35,986 bases of DNA from Sphingomonas sp. 32-66-10 (GTDB lineage: Bacteria > Pseudomonadota > Alphaproteobacteria > Sphingomonadales > Sphingomonadaceae): the NCBI GenBank assembly GCA_002280565.1, contig NCEF01000015.1, positions 1-35,986 of the forward strand. Direction: 5' to 3'. Numbering within the stretch: the first letter of the stretch is position 1; each line of letters starts with the position of its first letter. Made by a program: the position numbers and the translations under genes. The notes below the pieces were generated by a model. The model worked only from the letters and a program-made list of their open reading frames with translations. It was not told the origin of the DNA and made no database searches. Shown here piece after piece: positions 1 through 8,331 of this stretch.

Positions 1-435
1 TCCGGTGATCGCTAGCCCGATGCCGCGCCGCGCCAGACCTTTTGCCGCAATTGCAGTTACCTTGCCCGCCTTGCTCAAGAAGGCTCCTACCTTTGACGCA
101 ACCTTCTGTTCGTGCTCGAACGGCTTAAGCGCTTCCTTAAGTGTCGCAGCGAGGGCGGTAAGGGGTTCATCGGCGAGGTCGTCAGCCCATGCGTCCACAA
201 ACGCGACCGGGTGATTGATGGCAAGGTGCTTTGCGAACCGACGCAGGAAGAAGGTTTTGCCGATACCGTAACCTCCGTCGACCGCGATAGTGAAAGCGCG
301 CTTGTCTTCACGAAGCGACGGGCGACCGAGCACGCTTTCAATGTAAGCGGCGAGCTGTTCCGCTTCGGCCTGACGACCGAAGACGTCCCCTTCCCAGATC
401 TGATCAGGGGTCATCGCTAGTTGGCCTTCAGTCAT
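1..435 (-). CDS. KAP-family P-loop NTPase, N-terminal part (runs off the left edge)
   Basis: The reading frame is open from an ATG at 435 to base 1, giving 145 residues with no stop, so the gene continues beyond the window. A Walker A motif (GGYGIGKT) lies at residues 54-61. A segment around residues 82-91 (DAWADDLADE) resembles the Trp/Asp-rich stretch after strand 2 of KAP NTPases. KAP proteins are STAND-like ATPases, often membrane-associated and common in mobile or defence-related regions; the role here is unknown. Residues 113-145 (Ala/Gly/Lys-rich) could begin a membrane insertion, as in many KAP proteins. A second in-frame Met at residue 8 is an alternative start. Codon use (CTT, ACT, GGT, GCA, AAG) is less GC-biased than in neighbouring genes, which suggests horizontal acquisition. 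The family call is fairly secure; the function is not. Confidence 0.72.
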   Translation of the reverse strand, partial: MTEGQLAMTPDQIWEGDVFGRQAEAEQLAAYIESVLGRPSLREDKRAFTIAVDGGYGIGKTFFLRRFAKHLAINHPVAFVDAWADDLADEPLTALAATLKEALKPFEHEQKVASKVGAFLSKAGKVTAIAAKGLARRGIGLAITG

Positions 436-620
436 TGGTTCTCACCCTTGTCGTCGTCGACGAAGGATATAGCAGAGAACGCGCAGTGCTAGCCTACGCC
501 TCCATTCCGGCCCAACTCTGAGGCGTCAGAGGACAAAATACTTGACCCCCCTTTTTCAGGGACTCAAACTGATCGTCGTTACCGATCGTATCTAAAACAC
601 GCCCCAGCCCAAACACAAAA

Positions 621-647
621 AGCCGCAGAAGCGATCCTTCTGCGGCT
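621..647 (-). terminator. Rho-independent terminator downstream of rpmG
   Basis: This is a perfect 11-bp inverted repeat (621-631 with 637-647) with a 5-nt loop. On the minus strand it is followed by a T-rich run (TTTTGTGTTT) at 620-611. It lies 45 bases beyond the rpmG stop codon and should end rpmG transcription before the KAP gene. The region from 436 to 620 holds no gene and presumably contains the KAP promoter. It also has a small hairpin at 516-531 (CTCTGA/TCAGAG). Confidence 0.85.
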
Positions 648-662
648 CCGCATTTGTGGGCG

Positions 663-682
663 GCCCCGGCCTGCGCCGGGGC
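663..682 (-). other. GC-rich hairpin between the rpmG stop and its terminator
   Basis: An 8-bp perfect stem (GCCCCGGC with GCCGGGGC) closes a 4-nt loop, about 10 bases after the rpmG stop on the minus strand. There is no T tail, so it is not itself a standard terminator. It may protect the 3' end of the short rpmG transcript together with the terminator at 621-647. Confidence 0.5.
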
Positions 683-691
683 TGCGTAAGA

Positions 692-859
692 TTACTTGAT
701 CTTCGCTTCCTTGAACTCGACATGCTTGCGCACGACGGGATCGTACTTGCGGAAGCTCAGCTTCTCGGTCTGGTTGCGCGGGTTCTTCTTGGTCACGTAG
801 AAAAAGCCGGTGTCAGCGGTGCTGACGAGCTTGATCTTGACGGTAGTCGGCTTGGCCAT
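692..859 (-). CDS. rpmG: 50S ribosomal protein L33
   Basis: The product is 55 residues, beginning [12 protein letters not shown] and ending in a Lys-rich tail, which is the usual length and pattern of bacterial L33. It binds 23S rRNA near the exit-site region of the large subunit. It has the [10 protein letters not shown] segment typical of proteobacterial L33 and lacks the Cys pairs of zinc-binding (C+) paralogues, so it is a C-minus, zinc-independent form. The frame is open further upstream, but the Met at 859 is chosen because it gives the family N-terminus and follows a purine-rich GGACC stretch. The gene is monocistronic, with a strong terminator downstream. Confidence 0.96.
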   Translation of the reverse strand: MAKPTTVKIKLVSTADTGFFYVTKKNPRNQTEKLSFRKYDPVVRKHVEFKEAKIK

Positions 860-982
860 CGACCTGGTCCTGCAATTATCAAAAACGAATAAAGCGGCCG
901 CGCGCTGGCAGGCCGCTATCAGGGGAGGGCGCATGCCGCCTTGGCGCGGCAATGTCAAGCATGAGCGCGGATTTGAGCTGGA

Positions 983-1080
983 TTCAGCTGCGCTGAACGC
1001 GGCACCAGCCCGCTTCCCCACCCGGCCACCCATATGATGCTACCGCTGGGTGGCCGGGTGGGGGAGCGGGCTGGTGCCGC
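983..1080. repeat. Composite two-hairpin intergenic repeat, copy 1
   Basis: A small hairpin (TTCAGC 983-988, loop TGC, GCTGAA 992-997) is followed directly by a large inverted repeat. The large arms are 999-1032 and 1047-1080: 34 nt each, one T/C mismatch that pairs as G-U in RNA, and a 14-nt loop. The core CACCCGGCCACCCA occurs in the left arm and its complement in the right arm. The same two-part layout recurs at 2678-2782. It sits in the 312-base gap between divergent rpmG and the hypothetical gene at 1172. This resembles a REP/BIME-like or non-autonomous mobile repeat; there is no coding capacity. The rest of the gap (860-982 and 1081-1171) shows no further structure beyond leader sequence. 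Confidence 0.85.
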
Positions 1081-1171
1081 CAACGTGAAACGACGCTAGC
1101 CATCCTTAGCGAGTTATTCACCATGTTGTCGCACGCTGCCGCCATGAGATGAAGCGATACGGGAGGCAGGC

Positions 1172-1489
1172 ATGGCACAGGGACAGAACTGGGTGCTGAC
1201 GAACGAACTCCACCAGCGAATCGATTCGATCGGCGCGCGCGCTGCACGTGCTGCCACATCCGACCTTGCCGCCGACCTGGATGCGATTCGCCGGATCGCG
1301 ATGGCCAATGGCCTGACCCCGGCGGTGTGCATCGTGCACGCGATCGAATCCGCGCTCGCTTCGGGACAGCGCGGGCCGATGATCGCCGACGGGCTGTCGC
1401 TGCTGCGCGATGCAGTGGCCTGTGGCCGCACCGATTCGCGCGCCGACGCGGCCTTCGCAGCGGCTTGCTCGATCCGTCTCGCCAGCTAG
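1172..1489 (+). CDS. Small hypothetical protein (105 aa)
   Basis: I do not recognise a named family. The ATG at 1172 follows a strong ribosome binding site (GGGAGGCAGG, ending one base before the start codon region), and codon use matches the neighbouring real genes. The protein is soluble and probably mostly helical, with many Ala, Ile and Arg residues and two Cys residues in the second half (in AVCIVHAIES and AVACGRTDS). There is no signal peptide or membrane segment. It ends 10 bases before the GDT1-like gene at 1500, so the two are probably co-transcribed. Function unknown. Confidence 0.7.
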   Translation: MAQGQNWVLTNELHQRIDSIGARAARAATSDLAADLDAIRRIAMANGLTPAVCIVHAIESALASGQRGPMIADGLSLLRDAVACGRTDSRADAAFAAACSIRLAS

Positions 1490-1499
1490 AAGGGCTCCC

Positions 1500-2066
1500 A
1501 TGGAGGCGGTGGTTCCTGCGTTCATCGCCGCATTGCTGGTTCAGGCCGGGGACCGCTCGCCCTGGCTCGTCGCGATCCTGGCCGACCGTTATGGCCGCCC
1601 GTTCACCGTCGCCTTTGCCGCGTTGCTCGCCCATGCCGGGGGCAATGCCATCGCCGCGACCGGCGCGCTGCTGATCGCCCCCCTGCTCACCCCCAATGCC
1701 AAGCAATTGCTGCTCGCGCTCGCGCTGGTGTTCGCGGCGATGGGGGCGTTGTGGCGGTTGAAAGCGCCCGACCGGCTGGAGCGCTGGCGGCTGGGGGCAT
1801 TCCTGACCCCGCTGCTCGGCATCTTCATCCTGGCGCTGGGCGATACGACGCAGTTCTTCACGCTGGCGCTGGGCGTGCGCGGGCCGAGCCCCTGGTTTGC
1901 CTTTGGCGGCGCCTGTGCGGGGATTTTCGTCGTGCATCTGGCTGCGGCGCTGATGGGCGAGCTGAGCTGGCGCCAGCTGCCGATACGGGCGTTCCGCATC
2001 GGCTTCGGGCTGCTAGCGCTGCTGGCCGGTGCAGTGGTCGGTGCAGGCGCGCTGCGGTTGATCTAG
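1500..2066 (+). CDS. GDT1/UPF0016 (TMEM165-like) membrane protein, divergent
   Basis: The product is 188 residues and strongly hydrophobic, with about six predicted membrane segments in two similar halves. Each half carries a degenerate copy of the GDT1 family signature E-x-G-D-(K/R)-(T/S): QAGDRS at residues 15-20 and ALGDTTQ at 112-118. The family transports Mn2+ or Ca2+ (for example MneA and Mnx in bacteria, Gdt1 in yeast), using the acidic motif residues from both halves. Here the leading Glu is Gln in the first motif and Ala in the second, while Gly-Asp is kept, so cation selectivity or activity may be altered. The ATG at 1500 is chosen over an upstream in-frame ATG at 1410 because it follows a GAAGGG ribosome binding site and avoids a long overlap. 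Residue 162 is encoded by an AUA codon. Confidence 0.75.
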   Translation: MEAVVPAFIAALLVQAGDRSPWLVAILADRYGRPFTVAFAALLAHAGGNAIAATGALLIAPLLTPNAKQLLLALALVFAAMGALWRLKAPDRLERWRLGAFLTPLLGIFILALGDTTQFFTLALGVRGPSPWFAFGGACAGIFVVHLAAALMGELSWRQLPIRAFRIGFGLLALLAGAVVGAGALRLI

Positions 2067-2168
2067 CCCGTCAATCAGTCTGATCGCGCAATTGCATGCG
2101 CGCCGATGGACCCCAAATGGCAGAGAGTCGTTACATCTCCGACTCAACTGCCAACGAGGGACATCATC

Positions 2169-2666
2169 ATGGCCGATACCGCCAGCGACCTGAAAACGCC
2201 GACCGACCTGAACCGTAACGACGCGAAGAGCGTTGCCGACGCGCTGAACGGCATATTGGCCGACAGCTATGCGCTGTATCTGAAGACCAAGAATTTCCAC
2301 TGGCACGTGTCGGGGCCGCATTTCCGCGACTATCACCTGATGCTCGACGAGCAGGCGGCGCAGATTCTGGCGACCACCGACGCGATCGCCGAGCGCGTGC
2401 GCAAGACCGGCAACACCACCCTGCGTTCGATCGGCGACATCGCGCGTCGCCAGACGATCAAGGACAATGACGCGGACTTTGTGAGCGCCGACAAGATGCT
2501 GGCGGAACTACGCGAGGATAACCTGAAGCTGGTTGAGCTGCTGCGCGAGGCGAAGGAGATTGTCGACGAGGCGAAGGACAACGCCACCAGCGGCGTGCTC
2601 GACGACTGGACCGATCAGGCCGAGGAACGCGCCTGGTTCCTGTTCGAGACCAGCCGCAAGGGGTGA
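2169..2666 (+). CDS. dps: Dps/ferritin-like DNA-protecting protein
   Basis: The product is 165 residues, the usual Dps length. The ferroxidase region is intact: NFHWHVSG around residues 42-49 followed by FRDYH and LDEQ (residues 52-62) supply the conserved His, Asp and Glu ligands shared across subunits. Dps forms a 12-subunit shell that oxidises Fe2+ with peroxide, stores iron and protects DNA in stress and stationary phase. The start at 2169 is preferred to an upstream in-frame ATG (2106) because GAGGGA lies 8 bases before it and it matches the family N-terminus. Codon 29 is AUA. The composite repeat lies just after the gene, where a terminator would be expected. Confidence 0.95.
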   Translation: MADTASDLKTPTDLNRNDAKSVADALNGILADSYALYLKTKNFHWHVSGPHFRDYHLMLDEQAAQILATTDAIAERVRKTGNTTLRSIGDIARRQTIKDNDADFVSADKMLAELREDNLKLVELLREAKEIVDEAKDNATSGVLDDWTDQAEERAWFLFETSRKG

Positions 2667-2677
2667 CGGTTGATCGG

Positions 2678-2782
2678 CTTCAGCTTCGCTGAAGTGCGGC
2701 GCCGGCCCGCTCCCCCACCCGGCCACCCATTCCAGAATATCCTGCCGATGGGTGGCCGGGTGGGAGAGCGGGCGGGTGCCGC
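2678..2782. repeat. Composite two-hairpin intergenic repeat, copy 2
   Basis: A 7-bp hairpin (CTTCAGC 2678-2684, loop TTC, GCTGAAG 2688-2694) is followed by large arms at 2696-2730 and 2748-2782, 35 nt each with three mismatches and a 17-nt loop. Arrangement, orientation and arm sequence match copy 1 at 983-1080, while the loops differ. It fills most of the gap between dps and tRNA-Arg. The element may serve secondarily as a transcription stop for dps, but no T tail is present. Confidence 0.85.
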
Positions 2783-2821
2783 AACCGAGCCAGCAGTGCT
2801 GGATCAAACAAAAAACGGAAA

Positions 2822-2898
<77 letters not shown>

Positions 2899-2941
2899 GT
2901 GGGATGCAGCGCCTAGCAAAGCCGCGCGCGTGGCGCCAGCG

Positions 2942-3604
2942 TTAAACGGCGGGTTGTTGCCAACCCCTGGGCGCGGGCGTCTTTGGCTTGAATGCGCACA
3001 GGTCCGCGACGGGACAGCGCCAGCATTCGGGGGTGCGCGCCTTGCAGATGTAGCGGCCGTGCAGGATCAGCCAGTGGTGCGCGTGCAGGCGGAACGGCTG
3101 CGGCACCGCCTTTTCCAGCTTCTTCTCGACCGCCAGCGGGGTTTTCCCCCGCGCAAGGCCGGTGCGGTTGCCGACGCGGAACAGGTGGGTGTCGACCGCA
3201 AAGGTTTCGTGACCAAAGGCGACGTTCATCACCACATTGGCGGTCTTGCGCCCGACGCCGGGGAGCTGTTCCAGCGCGTCGCGGTCCTCGGGCACTTGGC
3301 TGCCATGCTGGGCGATCAGCGCTTCACTGAGGGCGATGACGTTCTTGGCCTTGCTGTTGAACAGGCCGATCGTCTTGATGTGCTGCTTGAGCCCCTCTTC
3401 GCCCAGTGCGACCATCTTTTCCGGCGTGTCGACTTCCGCGAACAGGCGTCTGGTCGCCTTGTTGACCCCGGCATCGGTCGCCTGCGCCGACAGCACCACC
3501 GCGACGAGCAGCGTGTAATCATTGACCGATTCGAGTTCGGTTTCGGGATGCGGATTGGCTGCGGCCAGCCGCTCGAAAAAGGCGAATAGGTCCGCCTTCT
3601 TCAA
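2942..3604 (-). CDS. nth: Endonuclease III (DNA glycosylase/AP lyase)
   Basis: The enzyme removes oxidised pyrimidines and nicks abasic sites in base excision repair. The product is 220 residues. It has the helix-hairpin-helix LPGVGRKTAN with the catalytic Lys, the catalytic Asp in FAVDTHLFRV, and a [4Fe-4S] cluster motif C-x6-C-x2-C-x5-C near the C-terminus. I place the start at a TTG (3604-3602), where the protein begins KKADLFAFFERL and aligns with the family N-terminus. This TTG overlaps the dapB stop as TTGA, which implies translational coupling; its ribosome binding site is weak. An ATG at 3658 in the same frame would add 18 residues within dapB. It is downstream of dapB in one transcript. 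Confidence 0.93.
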   Translation of the reverse strand: MKKADLFAFFERLAAANPHPETELESVNDYTLLVAVVLSAQATDAGVNKATRRLFAEVDTPEKMVALGEEGLKQHIKTIGLFNSKAKNVIALSEALIAQHGSQVPEDRDALEQLPGVGRKTANVVMNVAFGHETFAVDTHLFRVGNRTGLARGKTPLAVEKKLEKAVPQPFRLHAHHWLILHGRYICKARTPECWRCPVADLCAFKPKTPAPRGWQQPAV

Positions 3605-4329
3605 AGCCCGAGCACCGCATCCATGGTGTAGCGCCCGGCCGGCTGGTTCGCGAGCCACAGTGCCGCGCGCACCGCGCCCCGGGCGAAGATCGCGCGATCC
3701 TGGGCATAATGCGCCAGTTCGATCCGCTCGCCCTCGGTCGCGAGCATCACGCTGTGGTCGCCGACGATGCTGCCGCCGCGCAGCGCGGCGAAACCGATCG
3801 TTCCCTCTGCGCGCGCGCCCGACAGGCCCGCGCGGTCGGCAACGCGGACCTCGCCCAGCGACACGCCGCGCCCGGCGGCGGCCGCTTCGCCCAGCATCAA
3901 TGCAGTGCCCGACGGCGCATCGAGCTTGTGCCGGTGATGCGCCTCGACAATCTCGATATCCCAGTCGGGGCCGAGCCGCGTCGCAGCTTCGCGCACCAGC
4001 CGCGCGAGCAGCACGACGCCGAGCGAGGTGTTGCCGGTCTGAAGCACCGCGATGTCGCGCGCCGCCGCATCGATCGCGGCATGGTCGGCAGCGGTCAGGC
4101 CGGTAGTGCCGATCACGATCGGCGTGCCGGCATCCCGCGCGGCGGCGAGATGCGCGCCGAGCGCCGCTGCAGTGGAGAAATCGACCAGGGCATCAGCGGC
4201 GCGCGCCAGGTCGACCGGATCGTCGCCCGCATCGGCACCGCCGGCGAGGCGCACGCCCTGAACGGCCAGAATGTCGCGGATCGCAATGCCCATGCGGCCG
4301 AGGCTGCCGTAAATGCCGATGCTGGTCAT
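3601..4329 (-). CDS. dapB: 4-hydroxy-tetrahydrodipicolinate reductase
   Basis: This enzyme performs the NAD(P)H-dependent reduction step of the diaminopimelate/lysine pathway in the cytoplasm. The product is 242 residues. The nucleotide-binding motif GIYGSLGRMG is at the N-terminus, followed by VDFSTAAAL and the active-site segment EIVEAHHRHKLDAPSGTA, with the catalytic His and Lys, in the middle. The start at 4329 gives the standard N-terminus; the 20 upstream in-frame codons lack family similarity. It overlaps nth by 4 nt. The first enzyme of the lysine route, aspartokinase, is also in this window at 25521. Confidence 0.96.
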   Translation of the reverse strand: MTSIGIYGSLGRMGIAIRDILAVQGVRLAGGADAGDDPVDLARAADALVDFSTAAALGAHLAAARDAGTPIVIGTTGLTAADHAAIDAAARDIAVLQTGNTSLGVVLLARLVREAATRLGPDWDIEIVEAHHRHKLDAPSGTALMLGEAAAAGRGVSLGEVRVADRAGLSGARAEGTIGFAALRGGSIVGDHSVMLATEGERIELAHYAQDRAIFARGAVRAALWLANQPAGRYTMDAVLGL

Positions 4330-4439
4330 GCGCCGTGCTTGGCGGGGCAAGCGCGCGACTGCAACAGGGGAAATGTTGCGGGATCGCACCGCGCAGCTTT
4401 TCGCTTGCGGGACGCGGTGCGGGCAGCGAAGCAGGGGCG

Positions 4440-5357
4440 ATGTTTCTTCGTTCGCTCGCGCTCGCCGCTACCCTGATCGCCACGCCCGCCACCGCATCGC
4501 CGGAGCAGCTATTCGAAGATGTCCGCATCCTCGCCGCCGACGACATGGCCGGGCGACTGGTCGGCACGCCGGGATCGGCCAAGGCGCGCGCCTATCTGAT
4601 TGCGCGGATGCAGGGAATCGGGATCGAACCGTTCGGCGAAGGATACGAGCAGCCGTTCACGACGAAGCACAAGGACCAGACGCTCAACGGGGTCAATCTG
4701 GTCGGGCGCATTCGCGGGACCGGGAGCAGCGACCGGGTGCTGGTGATCGGCGCGCATTACGATCATTTCGGGACGCGGCACGGTCAGGTGCTGAATGGCG
4801 CGGATGACAATGCATCGGGGGTCGCGGCGCTGTTGGCGATCGCCCAGGATTTTGCCCGGAAACCGCCAGCGCATGACGTGGTCTTCGCGTTGTGGGATGC
4901 CGAGGAACAGGGCTTGTATGGGGCCCATGCGTTCATTGACTCGCCGCCGGTGCCGCTCACGCGGATTGCGCTGAACCTCAATCTCGACATGCTGAGCCGC
5001 AGCGACAAGGGCGAACTATGGATCGCAGGCGCGCATCATTATCCGTTCCTGCGCGCGCGGTTCGAGCGGCTGGTGAAGGAGGCGCCGGTCACGCTGAAGA
5101 TCGGGCATGACGGCCCGCCCTGGAAGGGCATCGATGACTGGACCGCGGGGTCGGATCATTTCGCATTCCACCGGCGCGGCATCCCCTTCGCCTATCTCGG
5201 CGTCGAGGATTATCCCGACTATCACCAGCCGAGCGACGATTTCGAGACGATCCCGAAGGATTTTTTCGCGCGATCGGCGGCAACGGCGGTCATGGCGGCG
5301 CGGTTGTTCGATCGGGAGTTGGGGGCGATTGCCAAGGAGGCCGGGCAGGCGAAGTAG
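4440..5357 (+). CDS. Secreted M28-family zinc aminopeptidase
   Basis: The product is 305 residues with an N-terminal signal peptide (MFLRSLALAATLIATPATA, cleavage near residue 19). The M28 two-zinc site is visible in order: His106 in GAHYDHF, the bridging Asp in NGADDNASG (about 122), the Glu pair in WDAEEQG (155-156), Asp183 in NLDMLSR and His262 in DYHQPSDD. These peptidases remove N-terminal amino acids from peptides in the periplasm or outside the cell. The start at 4440 is chosen because it begins the signal peptide and follows CAGGGGCG; the frame is open further upstream without signal-like sequence. It converges on rpoN, with the stop codons 3 bases apart. The precise substrate is unknown. 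Confidence 0.92.
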   Translation: MFLRSLALAATLIATPATASPEQLFEDVRILAADDMAGRLVGTPGSAKARAYLIARMQGIGIEPFGEGYEQPFTTKHKDQTLNGVNLVGRIRGTGSSDRVLVIGAHYDHFGTRHGQVLNGADDNASGVAALLAIAQDFARKPPAHDVVFALWDAEEQGLYGAHAFIDSPPVPLTRIALNLNLDMLSRSDKGELWIAGAHHYPFLRARFERLVKEAPVTLKIGHDGPPWKGIDDWTAGSDHFAFHRRGIPFAYLGVEDYPDYHQPSDDFETIPKDFFARSAATAVMAARLFDRELGAIAKEAGQAK

Positions 5358-5360
5358 CGG

Positions 5361-6866
5361 TTACGCTCCCTCGAGCGCCTTTTGCCGTCGCCGTTGGACC
5401 GAGCTGCCGATGCCCATCGCCTCGCGATACTTCGCGACGGTGCGGCGGGCGATGTCGAAGCCCTTGGCGTTGAGCATCTCCACCAGCGTGTCGTCGGACA
5501 GGATTTTCTTGGGATCCTCCGCCTGGATCAGCGCGCGGATCGCGCTCTTGACCGCTTCGGCCGAGACCGCGTCGCCGCCTTCCGATGACTGGATCGCGCT
5601 GGTGAAGAAATACTTCAGCTCGAACAGACCCCGCGCGCACGACAGATATTTGTTGCTCGTCACGCGGCTGACCGTCGATTCGTGCATTTCGATCGCCTCG
5701 GCGATCTGGCGCAGCGTCAGCGGCTTCAAATGGCTGACGCCGTGGCGGAAGAACGCCTCCTGCTGCTTCACGATCTCGGATGCCACCTTGATGATCGTGC
5801 GCTGGCGCTGGTCGAGCGCTTTCACCAGCCAGTTGGCGCTGGCCAGCATGTCAGAAAGCCACGCCTTGCTCGTCTTGTCCTGCGGCCCCGCCGACACTTC
5901 GGTGTAGTAGGCGCGGTTGACCAGCACGCGCGGGAGCGTGGCGCTGTTGAGTTCGACCGCCCAGGCCGCGCCACGCTGCGCCACGAAGATGTCGGGCGTG
6001 ACGGAAGGCACCGGCTCGCCGCCATAACGGCAGCCCGGCTTGGGATCGTAGCTGCGCAGTTCGCGGATCATGTCCGCCATATCCTCGTCATCGACGCCGC
6101 AAATGCGCTTCAACCGCGCCAGTTCGCCGCGTGCGAGCAGGTCGAGATTGGCGATCAGCGCCGCCATGCACGGGTCGTAGCGGTCCGCCTCCTTCGCCTG
6201 CAGCGCGAGGCATTCGGCCAGATCGCGCGCGCCGACCCCGGTCGGGTCGAGCGTCTGGATCACCTCCAGCACCGCCTCAACCCGCGCGAGCGGGACGCCG
6301 AGGCGGGTGGCGATATCGAGCAACGACGCGGTGAGATACCCGCATTCATCGATCTGATCGATCAGATGCAGGGCGATGAACAGGTCCGCGCCGTCGATCA
6401 CCGCGCCGATCTGCGCCGTCAGATGCTCGGCGAGGCTCAAATCAGGGGAGGAGAAGCTGTCGAAATCGGGCCCGTCCTCGCCCCCTGCCCCGGTGCCGGC
6501 CATGCCGAGCCCGCCATCGAGTCCACCGACCGAATCCGCCGCGCTGTCATGGTGGAAGGTTTCCGCGGTCAGGTCGACGTCGAGCGCCGCTTCGCCGGTC
6601 GCATCCCCGGACGAGAGGAGTTCGCTCGAATCCGCCGGGCCATCGCGTTCGATGACCGGTTCGGACGGCTCGCCTGGATCGGCGCCATCGCCGCGCTCGT
6701 CATCGCCACGCGCGGCGTCGAGTAGCGGGTTCTTCTCGAGCTCTTCGGCGATGAAGGTCTCGATCTCGAGGTTGGACAGCGCGAGCAGCTTGATCGCCTG
6801 CTGCAACTGCGGCGTCATCACCAGCGATTGCGACTGGCGCAGATCGAGGCGCGGCGCGAGGCTCAT
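5361..6866 (-). CDS. rpoN: RNA polymerase sigma-54 factor
   Basis: The product is 501 residues. The N-terminal Gln/Leu-rich region I (LRQSQSLVMTPQLQQAIKLL) contacts enhancer-binding activators. It is followed by an acidic, variable region II (about residues 50-130), the core-binding domain, and the C-terminal RpoN box ARRTVAKYRE (about 473-482) that reads the -24 element. Sigma-54 directs RNA polymerase to GG-N10-GC promoters. It lies 25 bases after lptB in the same direction, the widespread lptB-rpoN arrangement, and is probably transcribed with the lpt genes. No hpf/ptsN gene follows here; the neighbouring gene is the convergent M28 peptidase. Confidence 0.97.
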   Translation of the reverse strand: MSLAPRLDLRQSQSLVMTPQLQQAIKLLALSNLEIETFIAEELEKNPLLDAARGDDERGDGADPGEPSEPVIERDGPADSSELLSSGDATGEAALDVDLTAETFHHDSAADSVGGLDGGLGMAGTGAGGEDGPDFDSFSSPDLSLAEHLTAQIGAVIDGADLFIALHLIDQIDECGYLTASLLDIATRLGVPLARVEAVLEVIQTLDPTGVGARDLAECLALQAKEADRYDPCMAALIANLDLLARGELARLKRICGVDDEDMADMIRELRSYDPKPGCRYGGEPVPSVTPDIFVAQRGAAWAVELNSATLPRVLVNRAYYTEVSAGPQDKTSKAWLSDMLASANWLVKALDQRQRTIIKVASEIVKQQEAFFRHGVSHLKPLTLRQIAEAIEMHESTVSRVTSNKYLSCARGLFELKYFFTSAIQSSEGGDAVSAEAVKSAIRALIQAEDPKKILSDDTLVEMLNAKGFDIARRTVAKYREAMGIGSSVQRRRQKALEGA

Positions 6867-6891
6867 GTTGTCAGGTCAGGCGGCACCAAAG

Positions 6892-7668
<777 letters not shown>

Positions 7669-7772
7669 GCTGCCTTTCCTGATCGCAGGAGATGCTTAGC
7701 GAATCCTCACCATCCAGTCACTTGGCAAGTTTTATGCATGGATGCGGGCGACGCTACGCCCCGATGTCCCGA

Positions 7773-8327
7773 TCAGTTGCGCTCGGGAACCGTGAAGCGC
7801 CCGGTCACGCGCCCGCCGGAGCGAGTCACGGTGCCATCGGGCGCACGGGTCGTGCCGACGCCCGAACCGTCGATCGACGCGCGGCCGCTGTCGAGGTCGA
7901 GCGTCAGCCGTCCGCCACTGACGGTGTTGCCGCCCTGGGTCAGGCTGACATTGCCCAGCATCGTGATGACGCGGCGGTCGATGTCGTACACGCCATATTG
8001 CGCGCGGGCGGTCTGGTCGGGCCGCGTCACGGTGACGCCGCCCGACGCATCGAAGCGCGTTGCGGCGGGCGAGCCATCGATAACCTGGCCGCTATAGGAC
8101 ACGGTCACCCGCGCGGCGTTAAGCGTCAGGTTCGCCTGCGTGATCTTCACCCCGCCGGACAGGATGGCGCGGTTCGCGCGATCGTCCAGCTCGATGCTCT
8201 GCGCGTCGAAATCGATCGGCGCGCTCGAGTCATGGCGCGACTGGCCGACCGCTGCGCCGCCGATCAGGGCGGTGGTGACAAGGGCCGCAGCGGCGGCGAT
8301 CAGCAGGGGGCGGGGCGTGCGGGCCAT
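7773..8327 (-). CDS. lptA: Periplasmic LPS-transport protein LptA (OstA-like)
   Basis: The product is 184 residues with a signal peptide (about residues 1-28, ending near VGQS). One OstA/LptA jellyroll domain follows (PIDFDAQSIELDD...AILSGGVKITQANL), with the alternating strands typical of the family. LptA forms the periplasmic bridge between LptC and LptD. The start at 8327 is chosen because TAGGTGA lies just upstream and it leaves a 4-base gap from the lptC stop; an ATG at 8372 would overlap lptC. The C-terminus is rich in Arg, Thr and Gly. Confidence 0.93.
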   Translation of the reverse strand: MARTPRPLLIAAAAALVTTALIGGAAVGQSRHDSSAPIDFDAQSIELDDRANRAILSGGVKITQANLTLNAARVTVSYSGQVIDGSPAATRFDASGGVTVTRPDQTARAQYGVYDIDRRVITMLGNVSLTQGGNTVSGGRLTLDLDSGRASIDGSGVGTTRAPDGTVTRSGGRVTGRFTVPERN

Positions 8328-8331
8328 GATG

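Noticed and set aside
516-531. Small CTCTGA/TCAGAG hairpin upstream of the KAP gene as an attachment site or operator
   Set aside because: It is a short stem with no second copy in the window and no integrase nearby.
5682-6725. Long plus-strand open frame over rpoN
   Set aside because: It is antisense to a complete sigma-54 gene with all its motifs, and its composition (Arg, His, Asp-rich) is typical of a shadow frame in high-GC DNA.
7724-7737. A sigma-54-like GG-N10-GC match (TTGGCA then TGCAT) on the plus strand in the lptA-lptB gap, near rpoN
   Set aside because: It points toward antisense of lptA, is a single minimal match, and no gene lies downstream on that strand; most likely chance.
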